64,000 nt of DNA from Streptomyces clavifer (GTDB lineage Bacteria; Actinomycetota; Actinomycetes; Streptomycetales; Streptomycetaceae). The notes beneath the pieces were generated by a model, which had not been told where the DNA came from, ran no database searches, and worked only from the letters and a program-made list of their open reading frames with translations. Positions 9,856-18,635 of this stretch are shown piece after piece (the first letter of the stretch is position 1; every line of letters begins with the position of its first letter). The DNA lies in contig BMWJ01000014.1 in assembly GCA_014651175.1 (NCBI GenBank), positions 1-64,000 on the forward strand, given 5' to 3'. The translations under genes and the position numbers were made by a program.

Positions 9856-12627
9856 ATGGCCTCACGTACGTCCGGCAAGGGTTCCCAGGGCACGGCGGGC
9901 ACCGCGAAGCGCGTCGGCAGTACCCGGGGACCGGTGAAGAAAGCCGCGCCCGCCAAGAAGACCGCGGCGAAGAAGACCGTGCCCGCGAAGAAGGCACCCG
10001 CCAGGAAGGCGGCGCCCAGGAAGGTCGCACCCAAACCGGCACCGTCCCCCACCGGGGGGGTCTACCGCCTCGTCCGTGCCCTCTGGCTGGGGACGGCCCA
10101 CGGCGTCGGTGCGGTGTTCCGCTCCATAGGGCGCGGCGCGAAGGGCCTGGACCCCGCGCACCGCAAGGACGGCCTCGCGCTGCTGCTCCTAGGCCTCGGG
10201 CTGATCGTCGCGGCGGGCACGTGGTCGCGTCTTCAGGGCCCCGTCGGCGACCTCGTCGAGATGCTCGTCACCGGGGCGTTCGGCCGGCTCGACCTGCTCG
10301 TGCCGATACTGCTCGTCGCCGTCGGCGTCCGGCTGATCCTCTATCCGGAGAAGCCGGAGGCCAACGGCCGCATCGTCATCGGCCTGTCCGCGCTCGTCGT
10401 CGGAGTGCTGGGCCAGATCCACATCGCCTGCGGATCGCCGGGCCGCGAGGATGGTACCGCCGCCATGCAGGACGCGGGCGGGCTGATCGGCTGGGCCGCC
10501 TCCAAGCCCCTCGTCTTCACGATGGGCGAGGTGCTCGCCGTTCCGCTGCTCCTGCTGCTGACCGTCTTCGGGCTCCTGGTCGTCACGGCCACGCCGGTCA
10601 ACGCCATCCCGCAGCGGCTGCGGCAGCTCGGCGTGCGGCTCGGCATCGTGGCCCCGGCGCAGGAGCCCGAGGAGGACGGCGACGACGAGCGTTACGACGA
10701 GCAGTGGCGCGACGCGCTGCCCGAGGGCTCCCGACGGTCTCCGGCCCGTGGGCCGGGGACGGACGACGTGTACGACGCGGACCCGGTCGAGGGGGAGGCG
10801 CCGGCAAGACGGCGCCGGCCGCGCAAGACCTCGGCCCAGCCCGCGATGAACCGCACCCTGGACGCCGTGGACGTGGCGGCAGCCGCCGCGGCCGCGCTCG
10901 ACGGAGCGGTGATGAACGGCATGCCGCCGTCGCCGGTCGTCGCCGACCTGACGCAGGGAGTCTCCGCCGACCGTGAGCGGAGCGGCACACCGGTGCCCGG
11001 AGCCCGAGCGGCCGAGAAGGTCCCCCCGGGAGGCCGGGACGCCGGAGAGACCGCGGGCTCGCGGTCCGGCGGCGTACCCGACCTGACCAAGCCGGTCCCC
11101 GAGCGTTCCCAGCCGCTGCCCGCCCGAGCCGAACAGCTCCAGCTCTCCGGCGACATCACCTACTCCCTGCCGTCGCTCGACCTGCTGGAGCGCGGGGGCC
11201 CCGGCAAGACGCGCAGCGCGGCCAACGACGCGGTCGTCGCGTCACTGACGACCGTCTTCACGGAGTTCAAGGTCGACGCGTCCGTCACCGGCTTCACCCG
11301 CGGACCGACGGTCACGCGGTACGAGGTGGAGCTCGGCCCGGCCGTCAAGGTCGAGCGGATCACCGCCCTCACCAAGAACATCGCGTACGCCGTCGCCAGC
11401 CCGGACGTCCGGATCATCTCCCCGATCCCGGGCAAGTCCGCGGTCGGAATCGAAATCCCCAACTCCGACCGGGAGATGGTCAACCTCGGCGACGTCCTGC
11501 GCCTCGCGGACGCGGCCGAGGACGACCACCCCATGCTGGTGGCGCTCGGCAAGAACGTCGAGGGCGGCTACGAGATGGCCAACCTCGCGAAGATGCCGCA
11601 CGTCCTGGTGGCGGGGGCGACCGGCTCCGGCAAGTCCTCCTGCATCAACTGCCTGATCACCTCGGTCATGGTGCGGGCCACCCCGGAGGACGTCCGGATG
11701 GTGCTCGTCGACCCCAAGCGCGTCGAGCTCACCGCGTACGAAGGCATCCCGCACCTGATCACGCCGATCATCACCAACCCGAAGAAGGCCGCCGAGGCCC
11801 TCCAGTGGGTCGTACGCGAGATGGACCTGCGCTACGACGACCTCGCGGCGTACGGGTACCGGCACATCGACGACTTCAACCACGCCGTGCGCAGCGGCAA
11901 GGCCAAGGCCCCCGAAGGCAGCGAGCGGGAGCTCAGCCCCTACCCGTACCTGCTGGTCATCGTCGACGAGCTCGCGGACCTGATGATGGTCGCACCGCGT
12001 GACGTCGAGGACTCGATCGTCCGCATCACCCAGCTGGCGCGTGCTGCGGGCATCCATCTGGTGCTGGCCACGCAGCGTCCCTCGGTCGACGTGGTGACCG
12101 GTCTGATCAAGGCGAATGTCCCGTCCCGGCTGGCGTTCGCCACGTCCTCGCTCGCCGACAGCCGCGTCATCCTCGATCAGCCCGGTGCCGAGAAGCTCAT
12201 CGGTAAGGGTGACGGGCTGTTCCTGCCGATGGGGGCGAACAAGCCGACCCGCATGCAGGGGGCCTTCGTCACCGAGGACGAGGTCGCGGCGATCGTGCAG
12301 CACTGCAAGGATCAGATGGCGCCGGTCTTCCGCGAGGACGTGGTGGTCGGTACCAAGCAGAAGAAGGAGATCGACGAGGACATCGGTGACGACCTCGATC
12401 TGCTCTGCCAGGCGGCCGAGCTCGTCGTCTCCACGCAGTTCGGCTCGACGTCCATGCTCCAGCGCAAGCTCCGGGTCGGCTTCGCGAAGGCCGGCCGGCT
12501 CATGGACCTGATGGAGTCGCGCAACATCGTCGGCCCCAGCGAGGGTTCCAAGGCGCGCGATGTCATGGTGAAACCGGACGAACTCGACGGGGTGTTGGCA
12601 GTGATCCGTGGGGAAACCGCTCCGTAG
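9856..12627 (+). CDS. ftsK: DNA translocase FtsK (SpoIIIE family)
   Basis: The protein has 923 aa from the ATG at 9856. The N-terminus (~1-60) is a Lys/Ala/Pro-rich histone-H1-like tail. Several hydrophobic segments follow (~95-270, e.g. LALLLLGLGLIVAAG and LLLLLTVFGLLVV), then an acidic Pro-rich linker and the RecA-fold motor with Walker A GATGSGKSS near residue 590, Walker B LLVIVDELADLMM, and a C-terminal winged-helix gamma region. It pumps chromosomal DNA through closing sporulation septa. A TAACCT hexamer (9843-9848) ends 7 nt before this ATG with no Shine-Dalgarno, which suggests a leaderless mRNA. A GTG at 9820 would add 12 residues and is less likely. Confidence 0.95.
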   Translation: MASRTSGKGSQGTAGTAKRVGSTRGPVKKAAPAKKTAAKKTVPAKKAPARKAAPRKVAPKPAPSPTGGVYRLVRALWLGTAHGVGAVFRSIGRGAKGLDPAHRKDGLALLLLGLGLIVAAGTWSRLQGPVGDLVEMLVTGAFGRLDLLVPILLVAVGVRLILYPEKPEANGRIVIGLSALVVGVLGQIHIACGSPGREDGTAAMQDAGGLIGWAASKPLVFTMGEVLAVPLLLLLTVFGLLVVTATPVNAIPQRLRQLGVRLGIVAPAQEPEEDGDDERYDEQWRDALPEGSRRSPARGPGTDDVYDADPVEGEAPARRRRPRKTSAQPAMNRTLDAVDVAAAAAAALDGAVMNGMPPSPVVADLTQGVSADRERSGTPVPGARAAEKVPPGGRDAGETAGSRSGGVPDLTKPVPERSQPLPARAEQLQLSGDITYSLPSLDLLERGGPGKTRSAANDAVVASLTTVFTEFKVDASVTGFTRGPTVTRYEVELGPAVKVERITALTKNIAYAVASPDVRIISPIPGKSAVGIEIPNSDREMVNLGDVLRLADAAEDDHPMLVALGKNVEGGYEMANLAKMPHVLVAGATGSGKSSCINCLITSVMVRATPEDVRMVLVDPKRVELTAYEGIPHLITPIITNPKKAAEALQWVVREMDLRYDDLAAYGYRHIDDFNHAVRSGKAKAPEGSERELSPYPYLLVIVDELADLMMVAPRDVEDSIVRITQLARAAGIHLVLATQRPSVDVVTGLIKANVPSRLAFATSSLADSRVILDQPGAEKLIGKGDGLFLPMGANKPTRMQGAFVTEDEVAAIVQHCKDQMAPVFREDVVVGTKQKKEIDEDIGDDLDLLCQAAELVVSTQFGSTSMLQRKLRVGFAKAGRLMDLMESRNIVGPSEGSKARDVMVKPDELDGVLAVIRGETAP

Positions 12628-12769
12628 GAGTTTCGCGCGCAACCGTTTCGCCCGGTCGTACGTCAAGGTGGAGGAAGGAGTACGGGATGATCAGTTCCGG
12701 ACTCCGTCCCCCGCCCTGCCCGAGGGGCTGCCCGGCGAACCCGATGGCGTACAAAGTCGTCCCTCCCGG

Positions 12770-12800
12770 TTGCCCCACCCTTTCGTACCACCCCTAGACT
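12770..12800 (+). promoter_or_regulatory. Predicted promoter of the RodZ-like gene
   Basis: TTGCCC (12770-12775) and TAGACT (12795-12800) are separated by 19 bp and lie about 40 bp before the GTG start at 12840. Nothing else is evident in the 212-bp gap after ftsK. Confidence 0.4.
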
Positions 12801-12839
12801 GAACATCCAGCAGGTGGCTCACGCTCGAAAGGCGCCCAC

Positions 12840-13637
12840 GTGTCCATCGGCAACTCCCCCGAAGACGACCGGCCTTCGCTCGGTCACGCGCTCCAGCAGG
12901 CTCGAATCGCCGCAGGTCTGACGGTCGAGGAAGTCAGCAGCTCCACCCGGGTGCGCATCCCCATCGTGCACGCGATCGAGGCGGACGACTTCTCCCGCTG
13001 CGGCGGCGACGTGTACGCACGCGGTCACATCCGCATGCTCGCCCAAGCCGTCCGGCTCGACCCGGATCCGCTGATCGCGCAGTTCGACGCCGAACACGGC
13101 GGCCGTCCTGCGCCCACTCCGGCGGCGCCGCTGTTCGAGGCGGAACGGATCCGCTCCGAACCCCGTCGGCCGAACTGGACCGCGGCCATGGTCGCGGCGA
13201 TCGTGGCCGTGGTCGGGTTCGTCGGCTTCACGCTGTTCAACGGCGACGACGACTCCGGCACGGCCCAGGTCGCCGAAGGTTCGACACCCGACAGGACCAC
13301 TCCCGAACCCACTGCCACCAAGCCCGCCGATCCCAAGCCCGTGCCCTCCGAAAGCGCCATCGCCGCCGCCCCTCGCGACAAGGTGACGGTGAAGCTGAGC
13401 GCCACCGAGGGCAAGAGCTGGATCTCCGCCAAGGACCACAACGGACGGCTGCTCTTCGACGGGCTGCTGCTCCAGGGCGACTCCAAGACCTTCCAGGACA
13501 AGGAGCGGGTCGACCTCGTCCTCGGTGACGCCGGAGCCATCGAGCTCTTCGTCAACGGCAAGAAGGTCGACGACCGGTTCGAGCCGGGACAGGTCGAACG
13601 GCTCTCGTACACGAAGGGTGACCCCGAGGTCGGCTGA
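12840..13637 (+). CDS. RodZ-like membrane-anchored HTH protein (DUF4115)
   Basis: The protein has 265 aa. Residues ~14-80 form an XRE-like helix-turn-helix of the RodZ type (LGHALQQARIAAGLTVEEVS...TRVRIPIVHAIE). A single transmembrane helix lies at ~118-135 (AAMVAAIVAVVGFVGFTLF), then an extracytoplasmic Thr/Pro-rich linker and a C-terminal beta-rich DUF4115-like domain (~180-260, SWISAKDHNGRLLFDG). RodZ relatives link the cytoskeleton to the wall machinery, but in Streptomyces the role is not settled. GAAAGG upstream supports the GTG start. Confidence 0.8.
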   Translation: MSIGNSPEDDRPSLGHALQQARIAAGLTVEEVSSSTRVRIPIVHAIEADDFSRCGGDVYARGHIRMLAQAVRLDPDPLIAQFDAEHGGRPAPTPAAPLFEAERIRSEPRRPNWTAAMVAAIVAVVGFVGFTLFNGDDDSGTAQVAEGSTPDRTTPEPTATKPADPKPVPSESAIAAAPRDKVTVKLSATEGKSWISAKDHNGRLLFDGLLLQGDSKTFQDKERVDLVLGDAGAIELFVNGKKVDDRFEPGQVERLSYTKGDPEVG

Positions 13638-13790
13638 CCTCGCGCCCCGCAGATCGGTGAGCATCCGGCGGCCCTGCCGGGAGCTCACCGTTCCTGTTTT
13701 CTCGTGCGCGGCACCGCTCCGCCGGTCACTCGCTGTAGCGGTGAACCCTGCACGGCAGGACGCGGTCCGGGACAAAGTAGTCTTGAGCCC

Positions 13791-15269
13791 ATGCCCGAAC
13801 GCCGTACCGTCGCCCTTGTCACTCTTGGCTGCGCCCGTAACGAGGTGGACTCGGAAGAGCTCGCAGGCCGCTTGGCAGCGGACGGCTGGGATCTCGTCGA
13901 GAACGCCTCCGACGCGGATGTCGCCGTCGTCAACACCTGTGGATTCGTCGAGGCCGCCAAGAAGGACTCCGTCGACGCCCTGCTCGAAGCCAATGATCTG
14001 AAGGATCACGGCAGAACCCAGGCCGTCGTGGCCGTCGGCTGCATGGCCGAGCGCTACGGCAAGGACCTCGCCGAGGCGCTGCCGGAAGCGGACGGAGTCC
14101 TCGGATTCGACGACTACGCCGACATCTCCGACCGCCTGCAGACCATCCTCAACGGTGGCATCCACGCCTCCCACACCCCGCGCGACCGGCGCAAGCTGCT
14201 CCCGATCAGCCCGGCCGAGCGCCAGGACGCCGCCGTCGCGCTGCCCGGGCACGCCCAGGAGATCACGCCGGCCCCCGCGGACCTGCCGGACGGCGTCGCG
14301 CCGGTCTCCGGGCCCCGGGCACCGCTGCGCCGCAGGCTGGGCACCAGCCCGGTCGCCTCGGTGAAGCTCGCGTCCGGCTGCGACCGCCGCTGCTCGTTCT
14401 GCGCCATTCCCTCCTTCCGCGGTTCCTTCATCTCCCGGCGCCCCTCGGACGTGCTGGGCGAGACGCGCTGGCTCGCCGAGCAGGGCGTCAAGGAGGTCAT
14501 GCTGGTCTCCGAGAACAACACGTCGTACGGCAAGGACCTCGGTGACATCAGGCTCCTGGAGACCCTGCTGCCCGAGCTCGCCGACGTCGACGGCATCGAG
14601 CGGATCCGGGTCAGCTACCTGCAGCCCGCGGAGATGCGCCCGGGGCTGATCGACGTACTGACCTCGACCCCGAAGGTCGCGCCCTACTTCGACCTCTCCT
14701 TCCAGCACTCCGCCCCCGGCGTGCTCCGGGCGATGCGCAGGTTCGGCGACACGGACCGCTTCCTGGAGCTCCTGGACACCATCCGCGGCAAGGCGCCGCA
14801 GGCCGGGGCCCGGTCGAACTTCATCGTGGGCTTCCCGGGGGAGACCGAGGCGGACCTCGCCGAGCTGGAGCGCTTCCTGACCGGAGCGCGGCTGGACGCC
14901 ATCGGTGTCTTCGGTTACTCCGACGAGGAGGGCACCGAGGCCGTCGGATACGAGAACAAGCTCGACGCCGACGTCATCGCCGAACGCCTCGCCCACATCT
15001 CGCAGCTGGCCGAGGAGCTCACCTCGCAGCGTGCCGAGGAGCGGGTCGGCGAGACGCTCCAGGTCCTCGTCGAATCCGTGGAGTCCGACGAGGACGGAGA
15101 GGTCGCGGTGGGCCGCGCCGCCCACCAGGCACCGGAAACGGACGGCCATGTCGTCTTCACCACACGCGAGGGACTCGTGCCGGGCCTTATGGTCGAGGCA
15201 AAGGCAGTGGGCACCGAGGGAGTGGACCTCGTGGCCGAACACCACGAGCTTGCGGAGGCAGCCAGATGA
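13791..15269 (+). CDS. rimO: Ribosomal protein S12 methylthiotransferase RimO
   Basis: The 492-aa radical-SAM enzyme has an N-terminal UPF0004 domain with Cys residues in [19 protein letters not shown] and VGCMAERYG for the auxiliary cluster. The radical-SAM motif CDRRCSFC lies near residue 197, and a C-terminal TRAM domain starts around residue 420. It methylthiolates an aspartate of S12. A Pro/Ala-rich insertion (~135-185) separates the first two domains. TAGTCT at 13778-13783 sits 7 nt before the ATG without a Shine-Dalgarno, so the message is probably leaderless. The stop overlaps the pgsA start (ATGA). Confidence 0.93.
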   Translation: MPERRTVALVTLGCARNEVDSEELAGRLAADGWDLVENASDADVAVVNTCGFVEAAKKDSVDALLEANDLKDHGRTQAVVAVGCMAERYGKDLAEALPEADGVLGFDDYADISDRLQTILNGGIHASHTPRDRRKLLPISPAERQDAAVALPGHAQEITPAPADLPDGVAPVSGPRAPLRRRLGTSPVASVKLASGCDRRCSFCAIPSFRGSFISRRPSDVLGETRWLAEQGVKEVMLVSENNTSYGKDLGDIRLLETLLPELADVDGIERIRVSYLQPAEMRPGLIDVLTSTPKVAPYFDLSFQHSAPGVLRAMRRFGDTDRFLELLDTIRGKAPQAGARSNFIVGFPGETEADLAELERFLTGARLDAIGVFGYSDEEGTEAVGYENKLDADVIAERLAHISQLAEELTSQRAEERVGETLQVLVESVESDEDGEVAVGRAAHQAPETDGHVVFTTREGLVPGLMVEAKAVGTEGVDLVAEHHELAEAAR

Positions 15270-16102
15270 CGGGAGCCCCGGCATCCGCGGCAGGCGGCTC
15301 CGGCGCGACGCCGGTACCCCGCGGCGGCATGCTGGGCGCGGGAGCCGTCAATCAGGCCGGCCTGTGGAACATCGCCAACATCCTCACCATGGTGCGGCTG
15401 CTGCTGGTCCCGGGCTTCGTCATGCTGCTCCTGCACGACGGCGGTTACGACCCGGTCTGGCGTTCGTTCGCCTGGGCGGCCTTCGCCGTCGCGATGATCA
15501 CGGACCTCTTCGACGGTCATCTCGCACGCGCGTACAACCTCGTCACGGACTTCGGGAAGATCGCCGACCCGATCGCCGACAAAGCGATCATGGGCGCGGC
15601 CCTGATCGCCCTGTCCTCGCTCGGGGATCTTCCGTGGTGGATCACCGGAGTAATCCTCTTCCGTGAGCTCGGCATCACGCTCATGCGGTTCTGGGTCATC
15701 CGGCACGCGGTGATCCCGGCCAGTCGCGGCGGCAAGGTGAAGACGCTGGCGCAGGGCACGGCCGTCGGCATGTACGTCCTGGTACTGACCGGGCCGTTGG
15801 CCACCCTCCGCTTCTGGGTGATGCTGGCCGCCGTCGCGCTGACGGTGGTCACGGGTCTCGACTACGTGCGCCAGGCCGTCGTGCTGCGCCGCAAGGGTCT
15901 CGCCGCGGAGCGCGCCGCGGCCAGGGAAGGGATCGCGGCGGCGGCGGACGCCGGCGACGCGGGCCCGATCGCGGGTATGGGCGCGGGCGGCGCTGCGGGT
16001 GACGCGGGCCCGGTCGTGGGCACGTCCGCGAGCCACGCCGTCGGCGAAGGCGTCGTGGAGCCCGTCGCTGGGGCCCGGGGTGCGGCGGAGGCCGACCGGT
16101 GA
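15266..16102 (+). CDS. pgsA: CDP-diacylglycerol-glycerol-3-phosphate 3-phosphatidyltransferase
   Basis: The 278-aa membrane enzyme carries the CDP-alcohol phosphotransferase signature D-x2-D-G-x2-A-R-x8-G-x3-D-x3-D, visible as [11 protein letters not shown] followed by GKIADPIAD (~residues 80-105). Several hydrophobic helices span ~35-215. It makes phosphatidylglycerophosphate for phosphatidylglycerol and cardiolipin synthesis. The C-terminal ~65 residues are an unusual Ala/Gly-rich extension. It overlaps rimO by 4 nt and its stop overlaps the cinA GTG, so the three are probably translationally coupled. Mycobacterium has the same pgsA-clgR neighbourhood. Confidence 0.9.
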   Translation: MTGAPASAAGGSGATPVPRGGMLGAGAVNQAGLWNIANILTMVRLLLVPGFVMLLLHDGGYDPVWRSFAWAAFAVAMITDLFDGHLARAYNLVTDFGKIADPIADKAIMGAALIALSSLGDLPWWITGVILFRELGITLMRFWVIRHAVIPASRGGKVKTLAQGTAVGMYVLVLTGPLATLRFWVMLAAVALTVVTGLDYVRQAVVLRRKGLAAERAAAREGIAAAADAGDAGPIAGMGAGGAAGDAGPVVGTSASHAVGEGVVEPVAGARGAAEADR

Positions 16103-16611
16103 CGTCCGGAGCGGCCCGGGTGCTGCGGCGGCTGCAGGAGCGCGGTGAGACGCTCGCCGTCGCCGAATCCCTCACGGGCGGTCTGGTGGCCGCGGAGCTG
16201 ACGTCGGTGCCCGGAGCCTCGCGGTCGTTCCGCGGGTCCGTCACGGCCTACGCAACGCCCCTCAAGCGGGACCTGCTGGGCGTCGACGGGGGCCTGCTCG
16301 CCGAACGGGGTGCGGTCGACCCGGATGTCGCGCTCGCGATGGCGGCCGGCGTACGGCGGGCCCTGGGAGCGGACTGGGGTGTGTCGACCACCGGTGTCGC
16401 CGGCCCCGATCCGCAGGACGGCAAGGCCGTCGGCACGGTCCACGTGGCCGTTTCCGGGCCGGGAGGCGTGCGGAAAGTCGCCGAGCTGAGGTTGAACGGT
16501 GGGCGGACGGACATCCGTAGAGAGAGTGTGCGGAGCCTGCTCGAACTGCTCTCCGGCGAACTCGGCGAAAATGCGGGGGCACAGGATACGGAACAGAACG
16601 GGGGGAATTGA
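16099..16611 (+). CDS. cinA: CinA C-terminal-domain protein (nicotinamide-nucleotide amidohydrolase, PncC-like)
   Basis: The protein has 170 aa and corresponds to the stand-alone C-terminal CinA domain, with ETLAVAESLTGGLVAAELTSVPGAS at the start of the fold (quoted in part: AESLTGGLVAAEL), YATPLKRDLLGV and STTGVAGPDPQDGK. The family deamidates nicotinamide mononucleotide in pyridine-nucleotide salvage. The competence label is historical. The N-terminal molybdopterin-like domain of full-length CinA is absent, which is normal for this locus in Streptomyces. The GTG start overlaps the pgsA stop. Confidence 0.85.
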   Translation: MTSGAARVLRRLQERGETLAVAESLTGGLVAAELTSVPGASRSFRGSVTAYATPLKRDLLGVDGGLLAERGAVDPDVALAMAAGVRRALGADWGVSTTGVAGPDPQDGKAVGTVHVAVSGPGGVRKVAELRLNGGRTDIRRESVRSLLELLSGELGENAGAQDTEQNGGN

Positions 16612-16720
16612 TGTTTGCAGCCCTGAGTGAACACGACATCGCTCCCCGCACGGCCGCAGCGCAAGGCGGTACGGTGGGGCGTGAAGGATGCGGCTACGCG
16701 GTCCGAGGAGGGAGCCACCG

Positions 16721-17104
16721 ATGATTCTGCTCCGTCGCCTGCTTGGTGACGTGCTGCGTCGGCAGCGCCAGCGCCAAGGCCGTACTCTGCGCGAAGTCTC
16801 CTCGTCCGCCCGAGTCTCGCTCGGCTATCTCTCCGAGGTGGAGCGGGGGCAGAAGGAGGCATCCTCCGAGCTGCTCTCCGCCATTTGCGACGCGCTTGAC
16901 GTACGGATGTCCGAGCTCATGCGTGAAGTGAGCGATGAACTGTCCCTGGCCGAGCTGGCCGAGTCGGCAGCAGCCAGCGACCCGGTGCCCGTGCCGGTGC
17001 GCCCCATGCTCAATTCGGTCTCCGTGGCGTCGGTGGCAGGTGTGCCGACGGGACGGGTGACCATCAAGGCGCCCGCGGAAGCGGTGGATGTCGTCGCCGC
17101 CTGA
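16721..17104 (+). CDS. clgR: ClgR, HTH activator of clp protease genes
   Basis: The protein has 127 aa, with an XRE helix-turn-helix at ~1-70 ([20 protein letters not shown]...[20 protein letters not shown]). It sits next to pgsA and cinA exactly as ClgR does in Mycobacterium and Streptomyces. ClgR activates clpP1, clpC and lon. The protein ends in Val-Val-Ala-Ala; in S. lividans the terminal Ala-Ala is the signal for ClpP-dependent degradation, giving feedback control. The ATG at 16721 has GAGGAGGGAG upstream. TACGGT at 16670-16675 is a possible -10. I did not find a convincing ClgR operator upstream. Confidence 0.88.
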   Translation: MILLRRLLGDVLRRQRQRQGRTLREVSSSARVSLGYLSEVERGQKEASSELLSAICDALDVRMSELMREVSDELSLAELAESAAASDPVPVPVRPMLNSVSVASVAGVPTGRVTIKAPAEAVDVVAA

Positions 17105-17124
17105 CCTGCGCGGTTCATGGTGAA

Positions 17125-17170
17125 CCGAGAGCCCCGGCCGGCCCCTCATGGGGTCGGCCGGGGCTCTCGG
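17125..17170 (+). terminator. Strong terminator after clgR
   Basis: A near-perfect inverted repeat of about 21 bp has arms beginning CCGAGAGCCCCGGCCG and ending CGGCCGGGGCTCTCGG, with loop TCAT. A smaller palindrome, GGTTCA-TGG-TGAACC (17112-17126), immediately precedes and overlaps it. Confidence 0.85.
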
Positions 17171-17334
17171 CATTCCGGGTGTGTGCGCGGGCGGACGCCG
17201 GGCAGGCGTGGGTGTGAGGCCTGGTGGCGTGGCCGGGTCGGCCCCTCCGGCACGCCACTCGAATGACCGTTTTGCGTTGTATATGCCATCGTGGACGGGT
17301 GGTAGGCCGAACAGCTATCTGATCGGAGAAGTGC

Positions 17335-17805
17335 ATGTCTGTCGTGAAGAGCCCACTGTCCGAAGGCGACCGCAAGGTTGTGGGAGACGCCCTCCAAGGA
17401 GCTCTGGTCGACCTGATCGACCTCTCCCTGGCGGCCAAGCAGGTCCATTGGAATGTGGTCGGCCCGCGCTTCCGGTCCGTGCACCTTCAGCTCGACGAGG
17501 TCGTGGACACGGCGCGGCAGCACTCGGACACCGTCGCGGAGAGGGCCTCCGCGATCGGCGTCAATCCGGACGGGCGGTCCCGCACCCTCGCGAAGACCAC
17601 GGCCATCGATTCCGTGCCTGACGGCTGGATCAAGGACGTGGACGCGGTACGGGCCCTCGTGGACGCCCTCCGTGTGGTGATCGACCGCATGAGGGAGCGC
17701 ATCGAGGTGACCGCCGAGCCCGACCCCGTCAGCCAGGACATCCTGATCACGCTGACGGCGGACCTGGAGAAGCACGCGTGGATGTTCCAGGCGGAGAGCG
17801 CCTGA
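17335..17805 (+). CDS. dpsB: Dps-family DNA-protection/ferritin-like protein
   Basis: The protein has 156 aa and a four-helix ferritin-like fold. Ferroxidase-type residues appear in KQVHWNVVGPRFRSVHLQLDEVVD (His and Asp/Glu positions, residues ~35-58; shown here in part as KQVHWNVVGP and HLQLDEVVD), as in Dps, with EKHAWMFQAE at the end. Dps proteins sequester iron and compact DNA under stress. Gene order after clgR matches the dpsB position in S. coelicolor, and the symbol rests on that. GGAGAAGTGC precedes the ATG. GTAT-N14-GGGTGG around 17278-17301 is only a weak match to a SigB promoter. Confidence 0.82.
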   Translation: MSVVKSPLSEGDRKVVGDALQGALVDLIDLSLAAKQVHWNVVGPRFRSVHLQLDEVVDTARQHSDTVAERASAIGVNPDGRSRTLAKTTAIDSVPDGWIKDVDAVRALVDALRVVIDRMRERIEVTAEPDPVSQDILITLTADLEKHAWMFQAESA

Positions 17806-17850
17806 CCGTCCGCCCCACCGACCACCCGACCAGCGAGCGAGGAGCAGAAG

Positions 17851-18045
17851 ATGACCGACGACAACACCGTGGACAAGCTCAAGGGCAAGGCGAAGGAAGC
17901 GACCGGCAAGCTCACCGGGGACCGGCGCAAGGAGTCCGAGGGCAAGACCGATCAGGCCAAGGCCAAGGCCGGAGGCGCGATGGGCGAGGCCGGTGAACGC
18001 GCCAAGGGCATGAAGGACTCGCTGACCGACGACGACGGGCGTTAG
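17851..18045 (+). CDS. CsbD-family stress protein
   Basis: The 64-aa protein is highly charged and hydrophilic, with Lys/Glu/Gly-rich segments typical of CsbD-like proteins (DKLKGKAKEATGKLTGDRR, EGKTDQAKAKAGG). In Bacillus CsbD is under SigB control; its function is unknown. It lies 45 nt after dpsB, likely in the same transcript, with GAGGAGCAG before the ATG. Confidence 0.82.
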   Translation: MTDDNTVDKLKGKAKEATGKLTGDRRKESEGKTDQAKAKAGGAMGEAGERAKGMKDSLTDDDGR

Positions 18046-18105
18046 GGCCGCCGGACGACGGGCGTCAGGGCCTTCAAGGGTCTCGCCCGGTCGCACGGTT
18101 GCCGT

Positions 18106-18132
18106 GCCCCCGCCTTTTCCCGAGGCGGGGGC
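18106..18132 (+). terminator. Terminator after the CsbD-like gene
   Basis: Arms GCCCCCGCC and GGCGGGGGC are separated by a 9-nt loop that contains TTTT. Confidence 0.65.
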
Positions 18133-18339
18133 ACAGCCATGGGATGCGGACGACGCAGGATGCAGGCGGAGGGGTCCCGGGGGAAACTGCGTGAAGGGCC
18201 GCGGTTCACCCGCTCCAGGACGGCCCCGGGAAAGAGCGTGCGACGTCGTCCTGTTCGCGCCCGTACGCCGGACAGTGCACCGATGCGCCCCTCCCACGAA
18301 GAGATCGTGCCGTACGGGCATCGGCCGGAGGAGGCAGTC

Positions 18340-18612
18340 ATGGTGCGCCGATGGGTGCCGCTGCTCGTCCTGGGCGGCGTGTGGTGGTGGGCGGTGCTGC
18401 GGCTGCTGCTGGAGCCGCAGCACGCGGGCCTCGTCGAGGGCGCGGTGGCCGCGGGCGGGTGGGGTCTGAGCCTGCTGCCCGTACACGTCGCGGCGACCGG
18501 ACGGCCCGCGCGCCCGCCCGCGCGGGCCGATGGCGGGCCGGCGCAGGGTGGTGGCGGCGCCTCCGCGCCCGGTGCTCACGGCGGGCCCGGGCCGGAGCGG
18601 CCGGACTCCTGA
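18340..18612 (+). CDS. Small membrane protein of unknown function
   Basis: The 90-aa product starts at an ATG preceded by GGAGGAGG at good spacing. Residues ~2-22 form one hydrophobic helix rich in Trp (VPLLVLGGVWWWAVLRLLL), and a second weaker one spans ~35-50 (GGWGLSLLPVHVA). The tail is Pro/Gly/Ala-rich and probably disordered. The family was not recognised. It is convergent with the nei-type gene. Confidence 0.6.
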   Translation: MVRRWVPLLVLGGVWWWAVLRLLLEPQHAGLVEGAVAAGGWGLSLLPVHVAATGRPARPPARADGGPAQGGGGASAPGAHGGPGPERPDS

Positions 18613-18635
18613 CGGAGCGCGGCTCCCAGTGACTC

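Noticed and set aside
17268-17301. SigB promoter for the dps gene
   Set aside because: GTAT-N14-GGGTGG departs from GGGTAY at two positions, so it was not listed as a promoter.
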